In this document: positions 1 through 9,427 of the stretch, piece after piece
Position numbering within the stretch: the stretch's first letter is position 1
Layout: every line of letters starts with the position of its first letter
Assembly: GCF_002807055.1 (NCBI RefSeq)
Contig: NZ_NIXN01000001.1
Location: 558,001-622,000 of the forward strand
Length of the DNA: 64,000 nt
Source of the DNA: Confluentibacter citreus
Lineage (GTDB): Bacteria > Bacteroidota > Bacteroidia > Flavobacteriales > Flavobacteriaceae
Reading direction: 5' to 3'
Notes under the pieces: generated by a model
What the model was told of the DNA's origin: nothing
The model's database searches: none
Seen by the model: only the letters and a program-made list of their open reading frames with translations
Made by a program: the position numbers and the translations under genes

Positions 1-1
1 C

Positions 2-409
2 ATGATACCATCAGCTCATATTTTTGAAGGCACAGCGGATAATTATCCGTTTAAAAATGAATTAAAAAAAGAAGATTTGGAAGGTCATGGTATTAATGTT
101 TATGAAGGCTCCATGATTACGGTTTTAGGTACATCGCTTCAAAACAAGGACATTTTAAAATTCTTTTACAATTCTACATGGAATGTGATTGGTTTAGAAA
201 TGGAAGGAGCCCATTACCAAAAAGCCATTCAGGCGGCTTCTAAAGTTAGAAGGAGCATTAGTCCAGATGTAAAAGTGAGATATGCCTATTACGCAAGTGA
301 TAACCCATTGGAAACAGGAAGCACGTTGGCTTCAGGAGGCTTAGGGACTACAGGTGTAAGACCTACCTATCTTATAACAAGAAAAATATTAGAACAACTA
401 TTCAACTAA
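2..409 (+). CDS. C-terminal part of a phosphorylase-like protein (cut by left edge)
   Basis: The reading frame is open to the left edge, so the ATG at base 2 may be an internal methionine and the gene probably starts outside the window. The 135 visible residues contain GLEMEGAH (about 64-71), which resembles the D/E-M-E-G-A substrate loop of purine nucleoside phosphorylase and MTA/SAH nucleosidase folds. A glycine-rich stretch (LASGGLGTTG) follows near residues 109-118. There is no signal peptide or membrane segment. It ends 13 bases before the Wzz-like gene and may share its transcript. I believe similar proteins sit next to Wzz genes in Flavobacteriaceae under a DUF label (DUF6909), but this could not be checked. 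Enzymatic function is unknown. Confidence 0.6.
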   Translation: MIPSAHIFEGTADNYPFKNELKKEDLEGHGINVYEGSMITVLGTSLQNKDILKFFYNSTWNVIGLEMEGAHYQKAIQAASKVRRSISPDVKVRYAYYASDNPLETGSTLASGGLGTTGVRPTYLITRKILEQLFN

Positions 410-422
410 CAACTATAGAATT

Positions 423-1472
423 ATGAGTAAAGAATTGCCACAACCACAACAGTCTGAAGAAGTAGATTTAGGTCAATTGTTTAAATTAATAGGAAACGCC
501 TTTGATCGTTTTTTTAGGTTTATAGGTAGTATCTTTAAAGGCATATTTGGTGTTATCATTCTCTTTTTACTTTTTCTTCAAAAAAACTTTATAAAACTTG
601 TTATTGTTGGTGTTTTAGGTGTAGCCATAGGGTTTTATTTAGACATTACCACCAAGACTAAATACATTTCTACAATGGTGTTAGAACCCAATTTCAGCAG
701 TGTACAGCAGTTGTACAACAATATAAATTTTTATAATGAATTGGCCGATGCTGAAGATTCCACGGCACTAGCAGAAGCTTTTGGTATTTCTAAAAAAGAA
801 GCAGTAGCCATAAAGGAATTTAAAGTAGAGTCATACTCTGATGAAAATCAAAAAATACTCTTATTTGATAGGTTTGTCCGTAGTCTAGATACGACTACTC
901 GAAAAGCTATAGATATGGAGGCTTATCTAAGAAATTTTAACTCTTTCGATGCACGATTTCATACGGTATCTGTTATAGCGACTAATAATAGTATAGCAAA
1001 AAAGATTCAGCCTGTCATTATCAATTCTATTTCAAATAATGACTATTTTAAACTTCAGAAAAAAACCAACGATGATAATATAGAATTACAAGATAGTTTG
1101 TATAGTAAACAAGTAGCGGAAATAGACTCCTTACAATTACTTTATAAAAAAGTGATGCTTACAGAAGCAGGACGCCCTATGCAAGGGACTTCTATTAATC
1201 TAGGAGAGAATGGCAGTAAAGAGAATAAAGAACTTGCGCTAATAAATAAAATCGAAGAATTAAAATCTAATTTGGTAGAACTTAATGAAGAACGAGCTAA
1301 TAAGGCCAGCATTTTAAATGTTATTTCTGATTTCCCAAATAAGGGAGTAAAACAAAAAGGTATTTTAAAAAGTTATAAGTTTCTGGTGCCAATTGTTATG
1401 TTGATTTTAGCTTTGTTTGTTTTTGCACTGTTATCATTGAATACTTACCTAAAAAATTATAATAAGATTTAA
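423..1472 (+). CDS. Wzz-like polysaccharide chain-length/co-polymerase protein
   Basis: This 349-residue inner-membrane protein has the layout of polysaccharide co-polymerases: an acidic, glutamine-rich N-terminus, hydrophobic segments at about 40-75, a long soluble and partly coiled-coil region (about 80-310), and a C-terminal membrane helix at about 316-338. Proteins of this type set the length of Wzy-made O-antigen or capsule chains from the periplasmic side. No Walker motifs are present, so it is the kinase-free Wzz type rather than a tyrosine-kinase Wzc. The N-terminal hydrophobic region is longer than in classical Wzz. The gene ends 2 bases before rfbB, so it is probably the first biosynthetic gene of the polysaccharide operon. 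The class is fairly sure; the exact family is inferred from topology and context. Confidence 0.75.
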   Translation: MSKELPQPQQSEEVDLGQLFKLIGNAFDRFFRFIGSIFKGIFGVIILFLLFLQKNFIKLVIVGVLGVAIGFYLDITTKTKYISTMVLEPNFSSVQQLYNNINFYNELADAEDSTALAEAFGISKKEAVAIKEFKVESYSDENQKILLFDRFVRSLDTTTRKAIDMEAYLRNFNSFDARFHTVSVIATNNSIAKKIQPVIINSISNNDYFKLQKKTNDDNIELQDSLYSKQVAEIDSLQLLYKKVMLTEAGRPMQGTSINLGENGSKENKELALINKIEELKSNLVELNEERANKASILNVISDFPNKGVKQKGILKSYKFLVPIVMLILALFVFALLSLNTYLKNYNKI

Positions 1473-1474
1473 GC

Positions 1475-2518
1475 ATGACTATTTTAATTACGGGCGGAGC
1501 AGGTTTTATTGGCTCTCATGTAGTCAGATTATTTGTTGAGGCCTATTCAAATTACCATGTTGTTAATTTAGATGCTTTAACCTATGCAGGCAATTTAGAA
1601 AACTTAAAGGATATAGAGAAGAAAGACAATTATACGTTTGTTAAAGGCGATATTACCAATGAGGATTTTGTAAATAACTTATTTCAAAAATACAGGTTTG
1701 ATAGGGTTATACACTTAGCGGCAGAATCTCATGTTGATAGATCTATAAATGACCCATTAGCGTTTGTTAAAACCAATGTTATGGGAACGATGATACTTTT
1801 AAACGCTTTTAAAAGTTTATGGACAGATAATTTTATAAATAAATTGTTTTACCACATTAGCACGGATGAGGTTTATGGCACTTTAGGGCAAACAGGGTTG
1901 TTTACAGAAACGACATCTTACGACCCCAATTCGCCTTATTCAGCTTCAAAAGCCAGTTCAGATCATTTTGTAAGGGCTTATGGGGAAACGTATGGGATAC
2001 CCTATGTAATTACAAATTGTTCTAATAATTATGGCCAGAATCAGTTTCCAGAAAAGTTGATTCCCTTGTTTATTAATAATATTATAAAAAACAAGCCATT
2101 GCCAGTTTATGGTGATGGGAATTATACAAGGGATTGGCTATATGTAAAAGATCATGCGGTTGCTATCGATTTGGTTTTTCATAAAGGAAAAAATAAAGAA
2201 ACCTACAACATTGGTGGATTTAACGAATGGAAAAACATTGATTTGGTAAAGTTACTGTGCAAGCAAATGGATGAAAAACTACATAGGGAAAAAGGAAGTT
2301 CAGAAAAATTAATAACCTATGTGAAGGACCGTCCCGGACACGATTTAAGATACGCTATCGATGCATCAAAAATAAATAAAGAGCTAGGTTGGAAACCTTC
2401 GGTAACTTTTGAAGAAGGATTAAACAAAACCATAGATTGGTATTTGAATAATGAGGATTGGCTTTGTAATGTAACGAGTGGGGAGTATCAATCATATTAT
2501 GAAAAGCAGTATAGTTAA
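1475..2518 (+). CDS. rfbB: dTDP-glucose 4,6-dehydratase
   Basis: This extended short-chain dehydrogenase converts dTDP-glucose to dTDP-4-keto-6-deoxyglucose, the second step of dTDP-L-rhamnose synthesis in the cytoplasm. Visible motifs are the NAD-binding GGAGFIGS (7-14), the substrate-specific STDEVYG with the catalytic Asp-Glu pair (129-135), and the Y-x-x-x-K dyad YSASK (155-159). The length of 347 residues is normal. It follows the Wzz-like gene by 2 bases. rfbA, rfbC and rfbD follow, interrupted only by a four-helix-bundle gene, so the pathway is complete. The identification is secure. Confidence 0.96.
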   Translation: MTILITGGAGFIGSHVVRLFVEAYSNYHVVNLDALTYAGNLENLKDIEKKDNYTFVKGDITNEDFVNNLFQKYRFDRVIHLAAESHVDRSINDPLAFVKTNVMGTMILLNAFKSLWTDNFINKLFYHISTDEVYGTLGQTGLFTETTSYDPNSPYSASKASSDHFVRAYGETYGIPYVITNCSNNYGQNQFPEKLIPLFINNIIKNKPLPVYGDGNYTRDWLYVKDHAVAIDLVFHKGKNKETYNIGGFNEWKNIDLVKLLCKQMDEKLHREKGSSEKLITYVKDRPGHDLRYAIDASKINKELGWKPSVTFEEGLNKTIDWYLNNEDWLCNVTSGEYQSYYEKQYS

Positions 2519-2579
2519 AAGGCTAAATAGTTACAAAGTTTAAAGATTAAGAAGTGACGGTATAACTATAATTTAAACT

Positions 2580-2933
2580 ATGGATGAAATTAAATCTCAT
2601 AAAGATTTAAAAGTGTGGCAGGAGTCGATGGATTTTGTTGTTATGATTTATGATATAACTGAACAGTTTCCCTCAAAAGAAGCCTTTGGATTGACATCTC
2701 AATTACGTAGAGCCTCTGTTTCGATACCATCCAACATTGCAGAAGGCGCAGGGAGAAAAGGAGGAAAAGAATTCTCTAGATTTTTATATATTGCTTTAGG
2801 GTCTCTTTCAGAAGTCGAGACTCAATTGGAAATCGCATTAAGACTCCAATATTTGAAAAATGTAGAAGAAGCAAATAAACGCATCTATTTTATTAGGAAC
2901 ATGCTTTCCAACCTAATAAAAAGTTTAAATTGA
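2580..2933 (+). CDS. Four-helix bundle protein (S23/bAvd-like family)
   Basis: This 117-residue protein belongs to the four helix bundle family first seen in 23S rRNA intervening sequences. It shows the usual motifs HKDLKVWQ (7-14), LTSQLRRASVSIPSNIAEG (38-56) and a C-terminal helix ending in LIKSL. Family members are small, cytoplasmic and oligomeric. One branch (Avd) binds nucleic acid in diversity-generating retroelements, but no reverse transcriptase or variable repeat is present here. The gene sits alone between rfbB and rfbA with 61-base and 55-base spacers. The downstream spacer is an 8-bp tandem repeat. It looks like an insert in an otherwise standard rhamnose operon. Function unknown. 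Confidence 0.85.
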   Translation: MDEIKSHKDLKVWQESMDFVVMIYDITEQFPSKEAFGLTSQLRRASVSIPSNIAEGAGRKGGKEFSRFLYIALGSLSEVETQLEIALRLQYLKNVEEANKRIYFIRNMLSNLIKSLN

Positions 2934-2942
2934 CAACACTTT

Positions 2943-2982
2943 ATAACCATATAACTATATAACCCCATAACTTTGTAACCAT
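2943..2982 (+). repeat. Degenerate 8-bp tandem repeat in the rfbA leader
   Basis: Five imperfect 8-base units (ATAACCAT, ATAACTAT, ATAACCCC, ATAACTTT, GTAACCAT) fill most of the gap between the four-helix-bundle gene and rfbA. The array ends 6 bases before the rfbA start codon, so it lies in the probable leader. Related AT-rich text (GTATAACTATAA) is in the spacer upstream of the four-helix gene. Confidence 0.75.
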
Positions 2983-2988
2983 CAAACA

Positions 2989-3855
2989 ATGAAAGGAATC
3001 ATATTAGCAGGAGGCTCAGGCACACGTTTGCACCCTTTAACATTATCGGTAAGTAAGCAATTAATGCCTATTTATGATAAGCCTATGATATATTATCCCC
3101 TTTCTACATTAATGTATGCAGGAATTAATGAAGTTTTAATAATTTCTACTCCAAAAGACTTACCATTGTTTCACGATTTATTAGGTGATGGCAAAAAGTA
3201 TGGTTGTAAATTTGAATATGGGGTTCAACATGCGCCTAATGGTTTAGCAGAAGCTTTTATTATAGCAGAAGATTTTATTGGAGAAGATAAAGTAGCACTC
3301 ATATTAGGAGATAATATTTTTTATGGTACTGGGTTAGCAAAACTATTGCAAGCAAACAATAATCCAGATGGAGGCATTATTTATGCTTATAGAGTACACG
3401 ACCCCGAACGTTATGGTGTGGTGGAATTTAATGATGATGGCCAAGCCATTTCCATTGAAGAAAAACCAGAAAAACCCAAATCAAACTATGCTGTGCCGGG
3501 TATATATTTTTACGATAATTCTGTTGTAAAAATTGCAAAAGGCATACAACCAAGCCATAGAGGAGAACTCGAAATTACAGATATCAATAAAGAATATTTA
3601 AGACAAGGTAAGCTTAATGTCAGTATTTTAGATAGAGGAACAGCATGGTTAGACACCGGTACATTTCAATCGTTGATGCAGGCTTCACAATTTGTTGAAG
3701 TAATAGAAGAACGCCAAGGCCTTAAAATAGGAGCTATCGAAGCGGCTGCTTATGAAATGGGATATATTAATGAAGATCAGTTTAAAAATTTAGCAGAACC
3801 TTTATTAAAAAGCGGTTATGGTAAAAACTTATTAGGCTTACTTAATAAAAAGTAA
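2989..3855 (+). CDS. rfbA: Glucose-1-phosphate thymidylyltransferase
   Basis: This cytoplasmic nucleotidyltransferase makes dTDP-glucose from dTTP and glucose-1-phosphate, the entry step of the rhamnose pathway. The signature GGSGTRLHP is at residues 8-16, followed by [17 protein letters not shown], both typical of the RmlA family. The substrate-site segment [19 protein letters not shown] is also present. The 288-residue length is normal. The stop and the rfbC start share one base (TAATG), indicating translational coupling. The identification is secure. Confidence 0.96.
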   Translation: MKGIILAGGSGTRLHPLTLSVSKQLMPIYDKPMIYYPLSTLMYAGINEVLIISTPKDLPLFHDLLGDGKKYGCKFEYGVQHAPNGLAEAFIIAEDFIGEDKVALILGDNIFYGTGLAKLLQANNNPDGGIIYAYRVHDPERYGVVEFNDDGQAISIEEKPEKPKSNYAVPGIYFYDNSVVKIAKGIQPSHRGELEITDINKEYLRQGKLNVSILDRGTAWLDTGTFQSLMQASQFVEVIEERQGLKIGAIEAAAYEMGYINEDQFKNLAEPLLKSGYGKNLLGLLNKK

Positions 3856-4400
3856 TGACAGTAAAAGAAACAAAATTAAAAGGCTGTTTTATATTGGAAC
3901 CAACAGTTTTTGAAGACTCTAGGGGTTATTTTTTTGAAAGTTTCAATCAAAATACATTCAATGGGTTAATTGGTGAAAATATAAATTTTATTCAAGACAA
4001 CGAATCTCTTTCTGTAAGAGGAACATTAAGAGGTCTTCATTATCAAAACGGGGTATATTCACAAGCAAAATTAGTACGTGTTATAAAAGGAAGCATTTTG
4101 GACATTGCTGTAGACATAAGAAAAGACTCATCTACTTTTGGAGAACATGTTTCTTTAGAACTATCTGAAGATAATAAAACACAATTATTCATCCCTCGTG
4201 GGTTTGCTCATGGCTTTAGGGTATTAAGTGATACAGCTATTTTTTCTTATAAATGTGATAATTTCTACAATAAAGATTCTGAAGGAGGCATCATTTATAA
4301 TGATAAAGATTTAAATATTGATTGGAAATTAAATAAAGAGGAACTTGTTATATCAGAAAAAGATTTAAAACTCCCACCTTTTGACAAGGCAATTTTTTGA
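3855..4400 (+). CDS. rfbC: dTDP-4-dehydrorhamnose 3,5-epimerase
   Basis: This 181-residue cupin-fold enzyme epimerises dTDP-4-keto-6-deoxyglucose at C3 and C5, the third step to dTDP-L-rhamnose. The catalytic base lies in RGLHYQ (His62) and the conserved lysine in AKLVRV (Lys72). The motif IPRGFAHGF typical of RmlC is present, as are the aromatic and acidic residues of the C-terminal half. It overlaps rfbA by one base. A second RmlC-type gene at 11826 is clearly different in sequence and probably serves the CDP-sugar branch. Because rfbA, rfbB and rfbD surround this copy, it is the rhamnose enzyme. Confidence 0.95.
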   Translation: MTVKETKLKGCFILEPTVFEDSRGYFFESFNQNTFNGLIGENINFIQDNESLSVRGTLRGLHYQNGVYSQAKLVRVIKGSILDIAVDIRKDSSTFGEHVSLELSEDNKTQLFIPRGFAHGFRVLSDTAIFSYKCDNFYNKDSEGGIIYNDKDLNIDWKLNKEELVISEKDLKLPPFDKAIF

Positions 4401-4407
4401 TTTTTTT

Positions 4408-5250
4408 ATGAATGATTCGGATTTAAATATACCAGTAAATAAACTCGATAGCCATCGGGACCAACAACCAATAGCCATACTAGTTACTGGAGCCAATGGT
4501 CAATTAGGACTGACCATACAGGAATTATATGCAGGAAATAGTACTTTTGATTTCACCTTTACTTCTAAATCTGAATTAGATATTACTAACAAAAGAGAAA
4601 TTGATATTTTTTTTGAGAAGTATAAGTTTGATTACTGTATAAATTGTGCAGCGTATACCAATGTGGAACAAGCCGAAAAAACTCCCGCTTTAGCCTATAA
4701 AGTTAATGCCGAGGCCGTTAAAAGTTTAGCCTTAGTATGTAAAGAATATAAGACAACATTAATTCATGTTTCAACAGATTATGTGTTTGATGGTGAAAAG
4801 GGAACACCATATACTATAAAAGACTTGCCAAACCCTATTAATGAATATGGTAAATCTAAATTGTTAGGCGAACAGTATATTCAAGAAATATTAGATCATT
4901 ATTTTATAGTTAGAACCTCTTGGTTATACAGTAAAAATTATGGTAAAAATTTTTACAAAACCATTTTGGAGCTGGCCAACACTAAAAAAGAGTTGGCTAT
5001 TACTACAGAACAAATAGGATGCCCTACCAATGCCGAAAGTTTAGCAAAAGCCATTATAGATTTAATGGTTAATAAGTCAATTGAATATGGCGTAAAACAT
5101 GTTTCCGATGATAAAGTAATGACATGGTATGATTTTGCAAAAGACATCTTGTCAGAAAATAAATTAAATACCAAGACTAAACTTGTAAAAACTAGTAATT
5201 ATGTTACTTTTGCCAAGCGGCCTAAAAACTCTATTTTATTAAATGAATAA
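4408..5250 (+). CDS. rfbD: dTDP-4-dehydrorhamnose reductase
   Basis: This NADPH-dependent short-chain reductase makes dTDP-L-rhamnose, the last step of the pathway. The Rossmann motif ILVTGANGQLG follows an N-terminal extension of about 24 residues. STDYVFDG and the YGKSKLLGE (Y-x-x-x-K) dyad are also present. I chose the ATG at 4408, which is 7 bases after the rfbC stop. A TTG at 4381, inside rfbC, would add nine more residues. Family members normally begin right at the Rossmann strand. Part of the extension (about 4443-4460, CGATAGCCATCGGGA) resembles intergenic repeat sequence elsewhere in this window. Function is secure; the N-terminus is unusual. Confidence 0.93.
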   Translation: MNDSDLNIPVNKLDSHRDQQPIAILVTGANGQLGLTIQELYAGNSTFDFTFTSKSELDITNKREIDIFFEKYKFDYCINCAAYTNVEQAEKTPALAYKVNAEAVKSLALVCKEYKTTLIHVSTDYVFDGEKGTPYTIKDLPNPINEYGKSKLLGEQYIQEILDHYFIVRTSWLYSKNYGKNFYKTILELANTKKELAITTEQIGCPTNAESLAKAIIDLMVNKSIEYGVKHVSDDKVMTWYDFAKDILSENKLNTKTKLVKTSNYVTFAKRPKNSILLNE

Positions 5251-5259
5251 AACAACCAA

Positions 5260-6378
5260 ATGAAAAAGAAAGTAGCATTAATTACAGGTGTAACGGGACA
5301 GGATGGCGCTTATTTAAGTGAGTTTCTATTAAAAAAGGATTATGAAGTACACGGTATTAAAAGGAGATCGTCCATGTTCAATACTGATAGAATTGATCAT
5401 TTATATCAAGACCCTCATGTAGAAAATAGAAATTTTTATCTTCATTATGGCGATTTAACTGACAGCACCAACTTAACAAGAATTATTCAAGAAGTTCAAC
5501 CAGATGAAATATACAATTTGGCAGCCATGAGCCATGTACATGTATCTTTTGAAATGCCTGAATATACTGCTAATGCAGATGGAATAGGAACCTTGAGAAT
5601 ATTAGAGGCCATTCGCCTTTTAGGTATGGAAAAGAAAACCAGGATTTATCAAGCCTCGACATCAGAATTATACGGTAAAGTGCAAGAAGTTCCGCAAACC
5701 GAAACTACACCATTTTATCCAAGAAGCCCATATGCTGTTGCAAAAATGTATGCTTATTGGATAACCGTTAATTATAGGGAAGCTTATGGAATGTATGCTT
5801 GTAATGGCATATTATTTAATCATGAATCACCCATACGAGGAGAAACTTTTGTAACACGTAAAATAACAAGAGCAACCTCAAAAATTGCTTTAGGGCTACA
5901 AGAAAAAATATTTCTAGGAAATTTAGACGCGCAAAGAGATTGGGGACACGCTAAAGATTACATTCGTATGATGTGGATGATTTTGCAGGCTGATGAGCCA
6001 GAAGATTGGGTTATTGCTACAGGAAAAACAACAACCGTTAGAGATTTTGTGAAGATGTGTTTTAACCATTTGGGTATTGAACTTGAGTTTAAAGGAAAAG
6101 GAGCAGATGAGAAAGGTTATATCAAATTTTGCCACAACCAAAAGTATCAGTTAGAAATAGGTAAAGAAGTTATTGCGGTTGATCCAAAATATTTTAGACC
6201 CACAGAGGTGGATTTACTTATTGGAGATGCCACAAAAGCCAAAGAGAAATTAGGATGGATACCTAAATATGATTTAGCTGCATTAGTGGAAGATATGATG
6301 ACAAGCGACATTAAACTCATGGAAAAGCAACAATACCTTAAAGATGGGGGTTATAAAATTAAAAATTATTTTGAATAG
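5260..6378 (+). CDS. gmd: GDP-mannose 4,6-dehydratase
   Basis: This enzyme converts GDP-D-mannose to GDP-4-keto-6-deoxymannose, the first step towards GDP-L-fucose. The Rossmann motif is [10 protein letters not shown] (10-19). The family signatures [23 protein letters not shown] and [15 protein letters not shown] (with the Y-x-x-x-K dyad) are all present, and the length of 372 residues is standard. It starts 9 bases after rfbD and is followed, after a repeat-bearing spacer, by fcl. No GDP-mannose-forming gene (manC) lies in the window, so the substrate must come from elsewhere. The identification is secure. Confidence 0.97.
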   Translation: MKKKVALITGVTGQDGAYLSEFLLKKDYEVHGIKRRSSMFNTDRIDHLYQDPHVENRNFYLHYGDLTDSTNLTRIIQEVQPDEIYNLAAMSHVHVSFEMPEYTANADGIGTLRILEAIRLLGMEKKTRIYQASTSELYGKVQEVPQTETTPFYPRSPYAVAKMYAYWITVNYREAYGMYACNGILFNHESPIRGETFVTRKITRATSKIALGLQEKIFLGNLDAQRDWGHAKDYIRMMWMILQADEPEDWVIATGKTTTVRDFVKMCFNHLGIELEFKGKGADEKGYIKFCHNQKYQLEIGKEVIAVDPKYFRPTEVDLLIGDATKAKEKLGWIPKYDLAALVEDMMTSDIKLMEKQQYLKDGGYKIKNYFE

Positions 6379-6448
6379 GTAACCACAATCATTGTGAGAG
6401 TCCCGATTAGCTATCGGAAGACTTAAGTAATCTTGCCAATCAATTTTA

Positions 6449-6474
6449 CGTCATTGCGAGGCACGAAGCAATCT
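6449..6474. repeat. Dispersed intergenic repeat in the gmd-fcl spacer
   Basis: The segment CATTGCGAGGCACGAAGCAA has the wording of short repeats that I know from many Bacteroidota intergenic regions. Immediately upstream (about 6393-6420) is CCCGATTAGCTATCGGAAG, an imperfect palindrome related to text near 4443 and 52890. The element is open in the fcl frame but is not part of the conserved protein. Confidence 0.65.
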
Positions 6475-6522
6475 TTTTATAGAGATAAAGAATTAAACTT
6501 AGGAGGAATAGGAATAAAATTT

Positions 6523-7605
6523 ATGAATAAGGATTCCAAAATATATATTGCGGGACACAGAGGATTAGTAGGAAGCGCCATTTTAAAAAATCTTCAGGAG
6601 AATGCGTATAATAACATTGTTACAAGAACCCACAAAGAACTTGATTTAACGAATCAGGTTGCTGTAGAGTTTTTTTTTAAAGAAGAAAAACCCGAATATG
6701 TGTTTTTGGCAGCGGCGAAAGTAGGAGGTATAGTAGCAAATAACATATACAGAGCCGATTTTATTTATGAAAACATGATGATTCAAAACAACGTGATTCA
6801 TCAAAGCTATATTCATAACGTAAAAAAACTATTGTTTTTAGGAAGCACCTGTATTTATCCTAAAAACGCGCCCCAACCTATGAAAGAGGAGTATCTATTA
6901 ACAGATACTTTAGAATACACCAATGAGCCTTATGCCATTGCTAAAATTGCAGGCATAAAAATGTGTGAAAGTTATAATTTGCAATATGGTACTAATTTTA
7001 TTTCGGTAATGCCAACCAATTTATATGGCCCCAATGATAATTTCGATTTAGAGAAATCGCATGTATTGCCCGCTTTAATAAGGAAAATTCATTTAGCAAA
7101 ATTATTGCACGAAGGTAAAAATGATGAGGTTATTGCAGATTTAAAGTTAAACACAATTGAAGAAGCTAAAAACTATTTAAACAAATTTGGTGTCTCTGCA
7201 ACGAGTGTTGAAATTTGGGGCTCAGGAAAACCAAAACGTGAATTTCTATGGAGTGAAGACATGGCAGAAGCTTGCGTGTTTTTAATGGAACATTCAGATT
7301 TTCAACGATTAATTGCATTTTCCAGCATAGGAAGATTGGAAGGTCAACAAGATGACATTAGAAACACCCATATTAATATTGGTACTGGAGTAGATATTTC
7401 AATTAAAGAGTTAGCAGAAACAATTAAAAATATAGTTGGGTTTAAAGGTGAATTAGTCTTTAATTCTGAAAAACCAGATGGAACTATGAGAAAGCTAACA
7501 GATGTATCTAAATTAAACAGTTTAGGCTGGAAACATTCTGTTGAATTAGATAAGGGAATTAAAATGACTTATGATTGGTTTTTAAGCCAGAAAGCACAAT
7601 ACTAA
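6523..7605 (+). CDS. fcl: GDP-L-fucose synthase
   Basis: This bifunctional epimerase-reductase converts GDP-4-keto-6-deoxymannose to GDP-L-fucose with NADPH. The NADP-binding motif GHRGLVGSA is near residues 11-19. The catalytic [13 protein letters not shown] and the YAIAKIAG dyad follow, and the C-terminal [17 protein letters not shown] is typical. The start is the ATG at 6523, preceded by AGGAGG at 6501. A frame extension to a TTG at 6433 would translate a dispersed repeat and is rejected. The protein (360 residues) is longer than E. coli WcaG because of an insertion around residues 190-235, which is also seen in other Bacteroidota copies to my knowledge. It pairs with gmd. Confidence 0.95.
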   Translation: MNKDSKIYIAGHRGLVGSAILKNLQENAYNNIVTRTHKELDLTNQVAVEFFFKEEKPEYVFLAAAKVGGIVANNIYRADFIYENMMIQNNVIHQSYIHNVKKLLFLGSTCIYPKNAPQPMKEEYLLTDTLEYTNEPYAIAKIAGIKMCESYNLQYGTNFISVMPTNLYGPNDNFDLEKSHVLPALIRKIHLAKLLHEGKNDEVIADLKLNTIEEAKNYLNKFGVSATSVEIWGSGKPKREFLWSEDMAEACVFLMEHSDFQRLIAFSSIGRLEGQQDDIRNTHINIGTGVDISIKELAETIKNIVGFKGELVFNSEKPDGTMRKLTDVSKLNSLGWKHSVELDKGIKMTYDWFLSQKAQY

Positions 7606-7618
7606 AGAAGATATTTAT

Positions 7619-8608
7619 ATGTTCGAAGTTAGTCTAAGAAATAATAAGGTTTTTAAATGTGATTCAGAATCCACGATTCTCTCAGCCGCAAAGAAAGCAG
7701 GTTTGGTATTAGAGCACAGTTGTTTGTCCGCTAGGTGTAGAAGTTGTATTGTTAAAGTTATTAAGGGTGACGTTGAAAACATACAAGAAGAGCTAGTACT
7801 TTCTAAAGAAGAACGAAATACGGGTTATGTACTTTCATGCAATGCAAAACCACTTTCAAATATTAAATTGGACATTGAAGATCTTGGAGATATTGTTTTA
7901 ACAGAACCTTCAGTATTTCCTTCCAAAATTGATACTATTGAAAAAGTTAAAGAAGATATCATAAAACTAGTTCTTAGATTCCCGCCAACATGTAATTTTA
8001 AATTTATAGCTGGACAATATGTTAATATTATAAAAGACAATATAAAAAGAAGTTACTCTATAGCTAACAACCCCAAAGGGGATAATAAATTAGAATTTTA
8101 TATTAAGAAATATAACAATGGTGTAATGAGTGATTACTTTTTTTCAAAAGCAAAAGAGAATGACTTATTGAGAATCGAAGGGCCTTTAGGCACTTTTTTT
8201 TATAGAAATGATATAACTATAAAAAATATAATTTTTTTAGCTACAGGAACAGGAATTGCACCTGTAAAAGCATTATTGGAACAATTTAATCAGCAGCCTG
8301 AAATTTACAAAGAAAAAAAAATATGGTTATTTTTTGGAGTGAGATACAAAGAAGATATTTTTTTCAACCCAAAATATGATTTAATTAATTTCACATTTAT
8401 TCCAGTATTATCAAGGAAAAACGTGAATTGGCAAGGAGAAAATGGCTATATTCAAAACGTATTGTTAAAGCAAAAAATCGATTTATCAAACGCTCAAGTA
8501 TATGCCTGTGGATCAAATGATATGATCCTTTCAGCAAAAAAGGTATTGATTGAGAATAATTTAAAGGAACATAATTTTTATTCTGACGCTTTTGTCAGTT
8601 CAAATTAG
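7619..8608 (+). CDS. Ferredoxin-NAD(P)H reductase, CDP-dideoxyhexose E3 type (AscD/DdhD-like)
   Basis: This 329-residue protein fuses an N-terminal plant-type [2Fe-2S] domain (Cys35, Cys40, Cys43, Cys74) to an FAD domain (RSYSIANNP near 141-149) and an NAD(P)-binding domain (LATGTGIAPVKALLE; YACGSNDMI near the C-terminus). This is the E3 architecture that feeds electrons to the PLP/[2Fe-2S] dehydrase E1 (RfbH) during C3 deoxygenation of CDP-4-keto-6-deoxyglucose. The location just before rfbF-rfbG-rfbH strongly supports that role over other ferredoxin reductases. It follows fcl by 13 bases. Confidence is high on the domains and good on the role. Confidence 0.88.
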   Translation: MFEVSLRNNKVFKCDSESTILSAAKKAGLVLEHSCLSARCRSCIVKVIKGDVENIQEELVLSKEERNTGYVLSCNAKPLSNIKLDIEDLGDIVLTEPSVFPSKIDTIEKVKEDIIKLVLRFPPTCNFKFIAGQYVNIIKDNIKRSYSIANNPKGDNKLEFYIKKYNNGVMSDYFFSKAKENDLLRIEGPLGTFFYRNDITIKNIIFLATGTGIAPVKALLEQFNQQPEIYKEKKIWLFFGVRYKEDIFFNPKYDLINFTFIPVLSRKNVNWQGENGYIQNVLLKQKIDLSNAQVYACGSNDMILSAKKVLIENNLKEHNFYSDAFVSSN

Positions 8609-8650
8609 AATGTAGCCTCTGACCATTAAAAAACAATTGAAAAGAAACAG

Positions 8651-9427
8651 ATGAAAGCAGTAATTTTAGCAGGAGGTTTAGGAACACGATTAAGTGAAGA
8701 AACAGTTACTAAGCCTAAGCCTATGGTAGAAATAGGAGGAAAACCAATTTTATGGCATATTATGAAAACATATTCTTATTATGGAATTAACGACTTTATA
8801 ATTTGCTGTGGCTATAAAGGGTATGTTATAAAAGAATATTTTGCTAATTACTTTCTTCACCAATCAGATGTTACTTTCAACATGAAAGACAATAAGATGA
8901 TTGTTCATGAAAAAAGAGCAGAACCTTGGACTGTTACTTTAATTGATACAGGGGATGATTCAATGACTGGAGGAAGGCTAAAAAGGGTCGCCCCTTATTT
9001 AAAAGAGGAAGAAAGTTTTTGTTTTACCTATGGGGATGGTGTTGCAGATATTGATATTAAGAAATTAATAGAGTTTCATAAATATCATGGGAAAGAAGCC
9101 ACATTAACAGCTACGTATCCTCCTGGAAGATTTGGTGCACTGGAAATTATTGATGGTACGGTTAAACAATTTCAAGAAAAACCAAGAGGTGACGGGGCTT
9201 TAATCAACGGAGGGTTTTTTGTTTTATCACCTAAAGTTATTGATAGAATAGAAGGAGATTTTACTATTTGGGAACAAGCCCCCTTAAAAGGTTTAGCTAT
9301 AGATAATCAATTAATGGCATTTAAACATGAAGGATTTTGGCAACCAATGGATACATTAAGGGATAAAATATATTTAGAGGAATTATGGGATGCTAATAAA
9401 GCACCATGGAAATTATGGAGGGAATAA
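8651..9427 (+). CDS. rfbF: Glucose-1-phosphate cytidylyltransferase
   Basis: This 258-residue nucleotidyltransferase makes CDP-glucose from CTP and glucose-1-phosphate, the first step to CDP-3,6-dideoxyhexoses. The N-terminal AGGLGTRLSEETVTKPKPM is the RfbF signature, distinct from the RmlA version. CGYKGYVIKEYF and the C-terminal FWQPMDTLRDK are also characteristic. It overlaps rfbG by 13 to 22 bases depending on the rfbG start, so the two are probably translationally coupled. The identification is secure. Confidence 0.96.
   Translation: MKAVILAGGLGTRLSEETVTKPKPMVEIGGKPILWHIMKTYSYYGINDFIICCGYKGYVIKEYFANYFLHQSDVTFNMKDNKMIVHEKRAEPWTVTLIDTGDDSMTGGRLKRVAPYLKEEESFCFTYGDGVADIDIKKLIEFHKYHGKEATLTATYPPGRFGALEIIDGTVKQFQEKPRGDGALINGGFFVLSPKVIDRIEGDFTIWEQAPLKGLAIDNQLMAFKHEGFWQPMDTLRDKIYLEELWDANKAPWKLWRE

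Noticed and set aside
2580-2933. Diversity-generating retroelement accessory (Avd) reading of the four-helix protein
   Set aside because: No reverse transcriptase, template repeat or variable repeat was found in the window.
6433-6522. N-terminal extension of the fucose synthase frame from a TTG
   Set aside because: It translates a dispersed intergenic repeat, lacks conservation with the family, and an AGGAGG site precedes the ATG at 6523.
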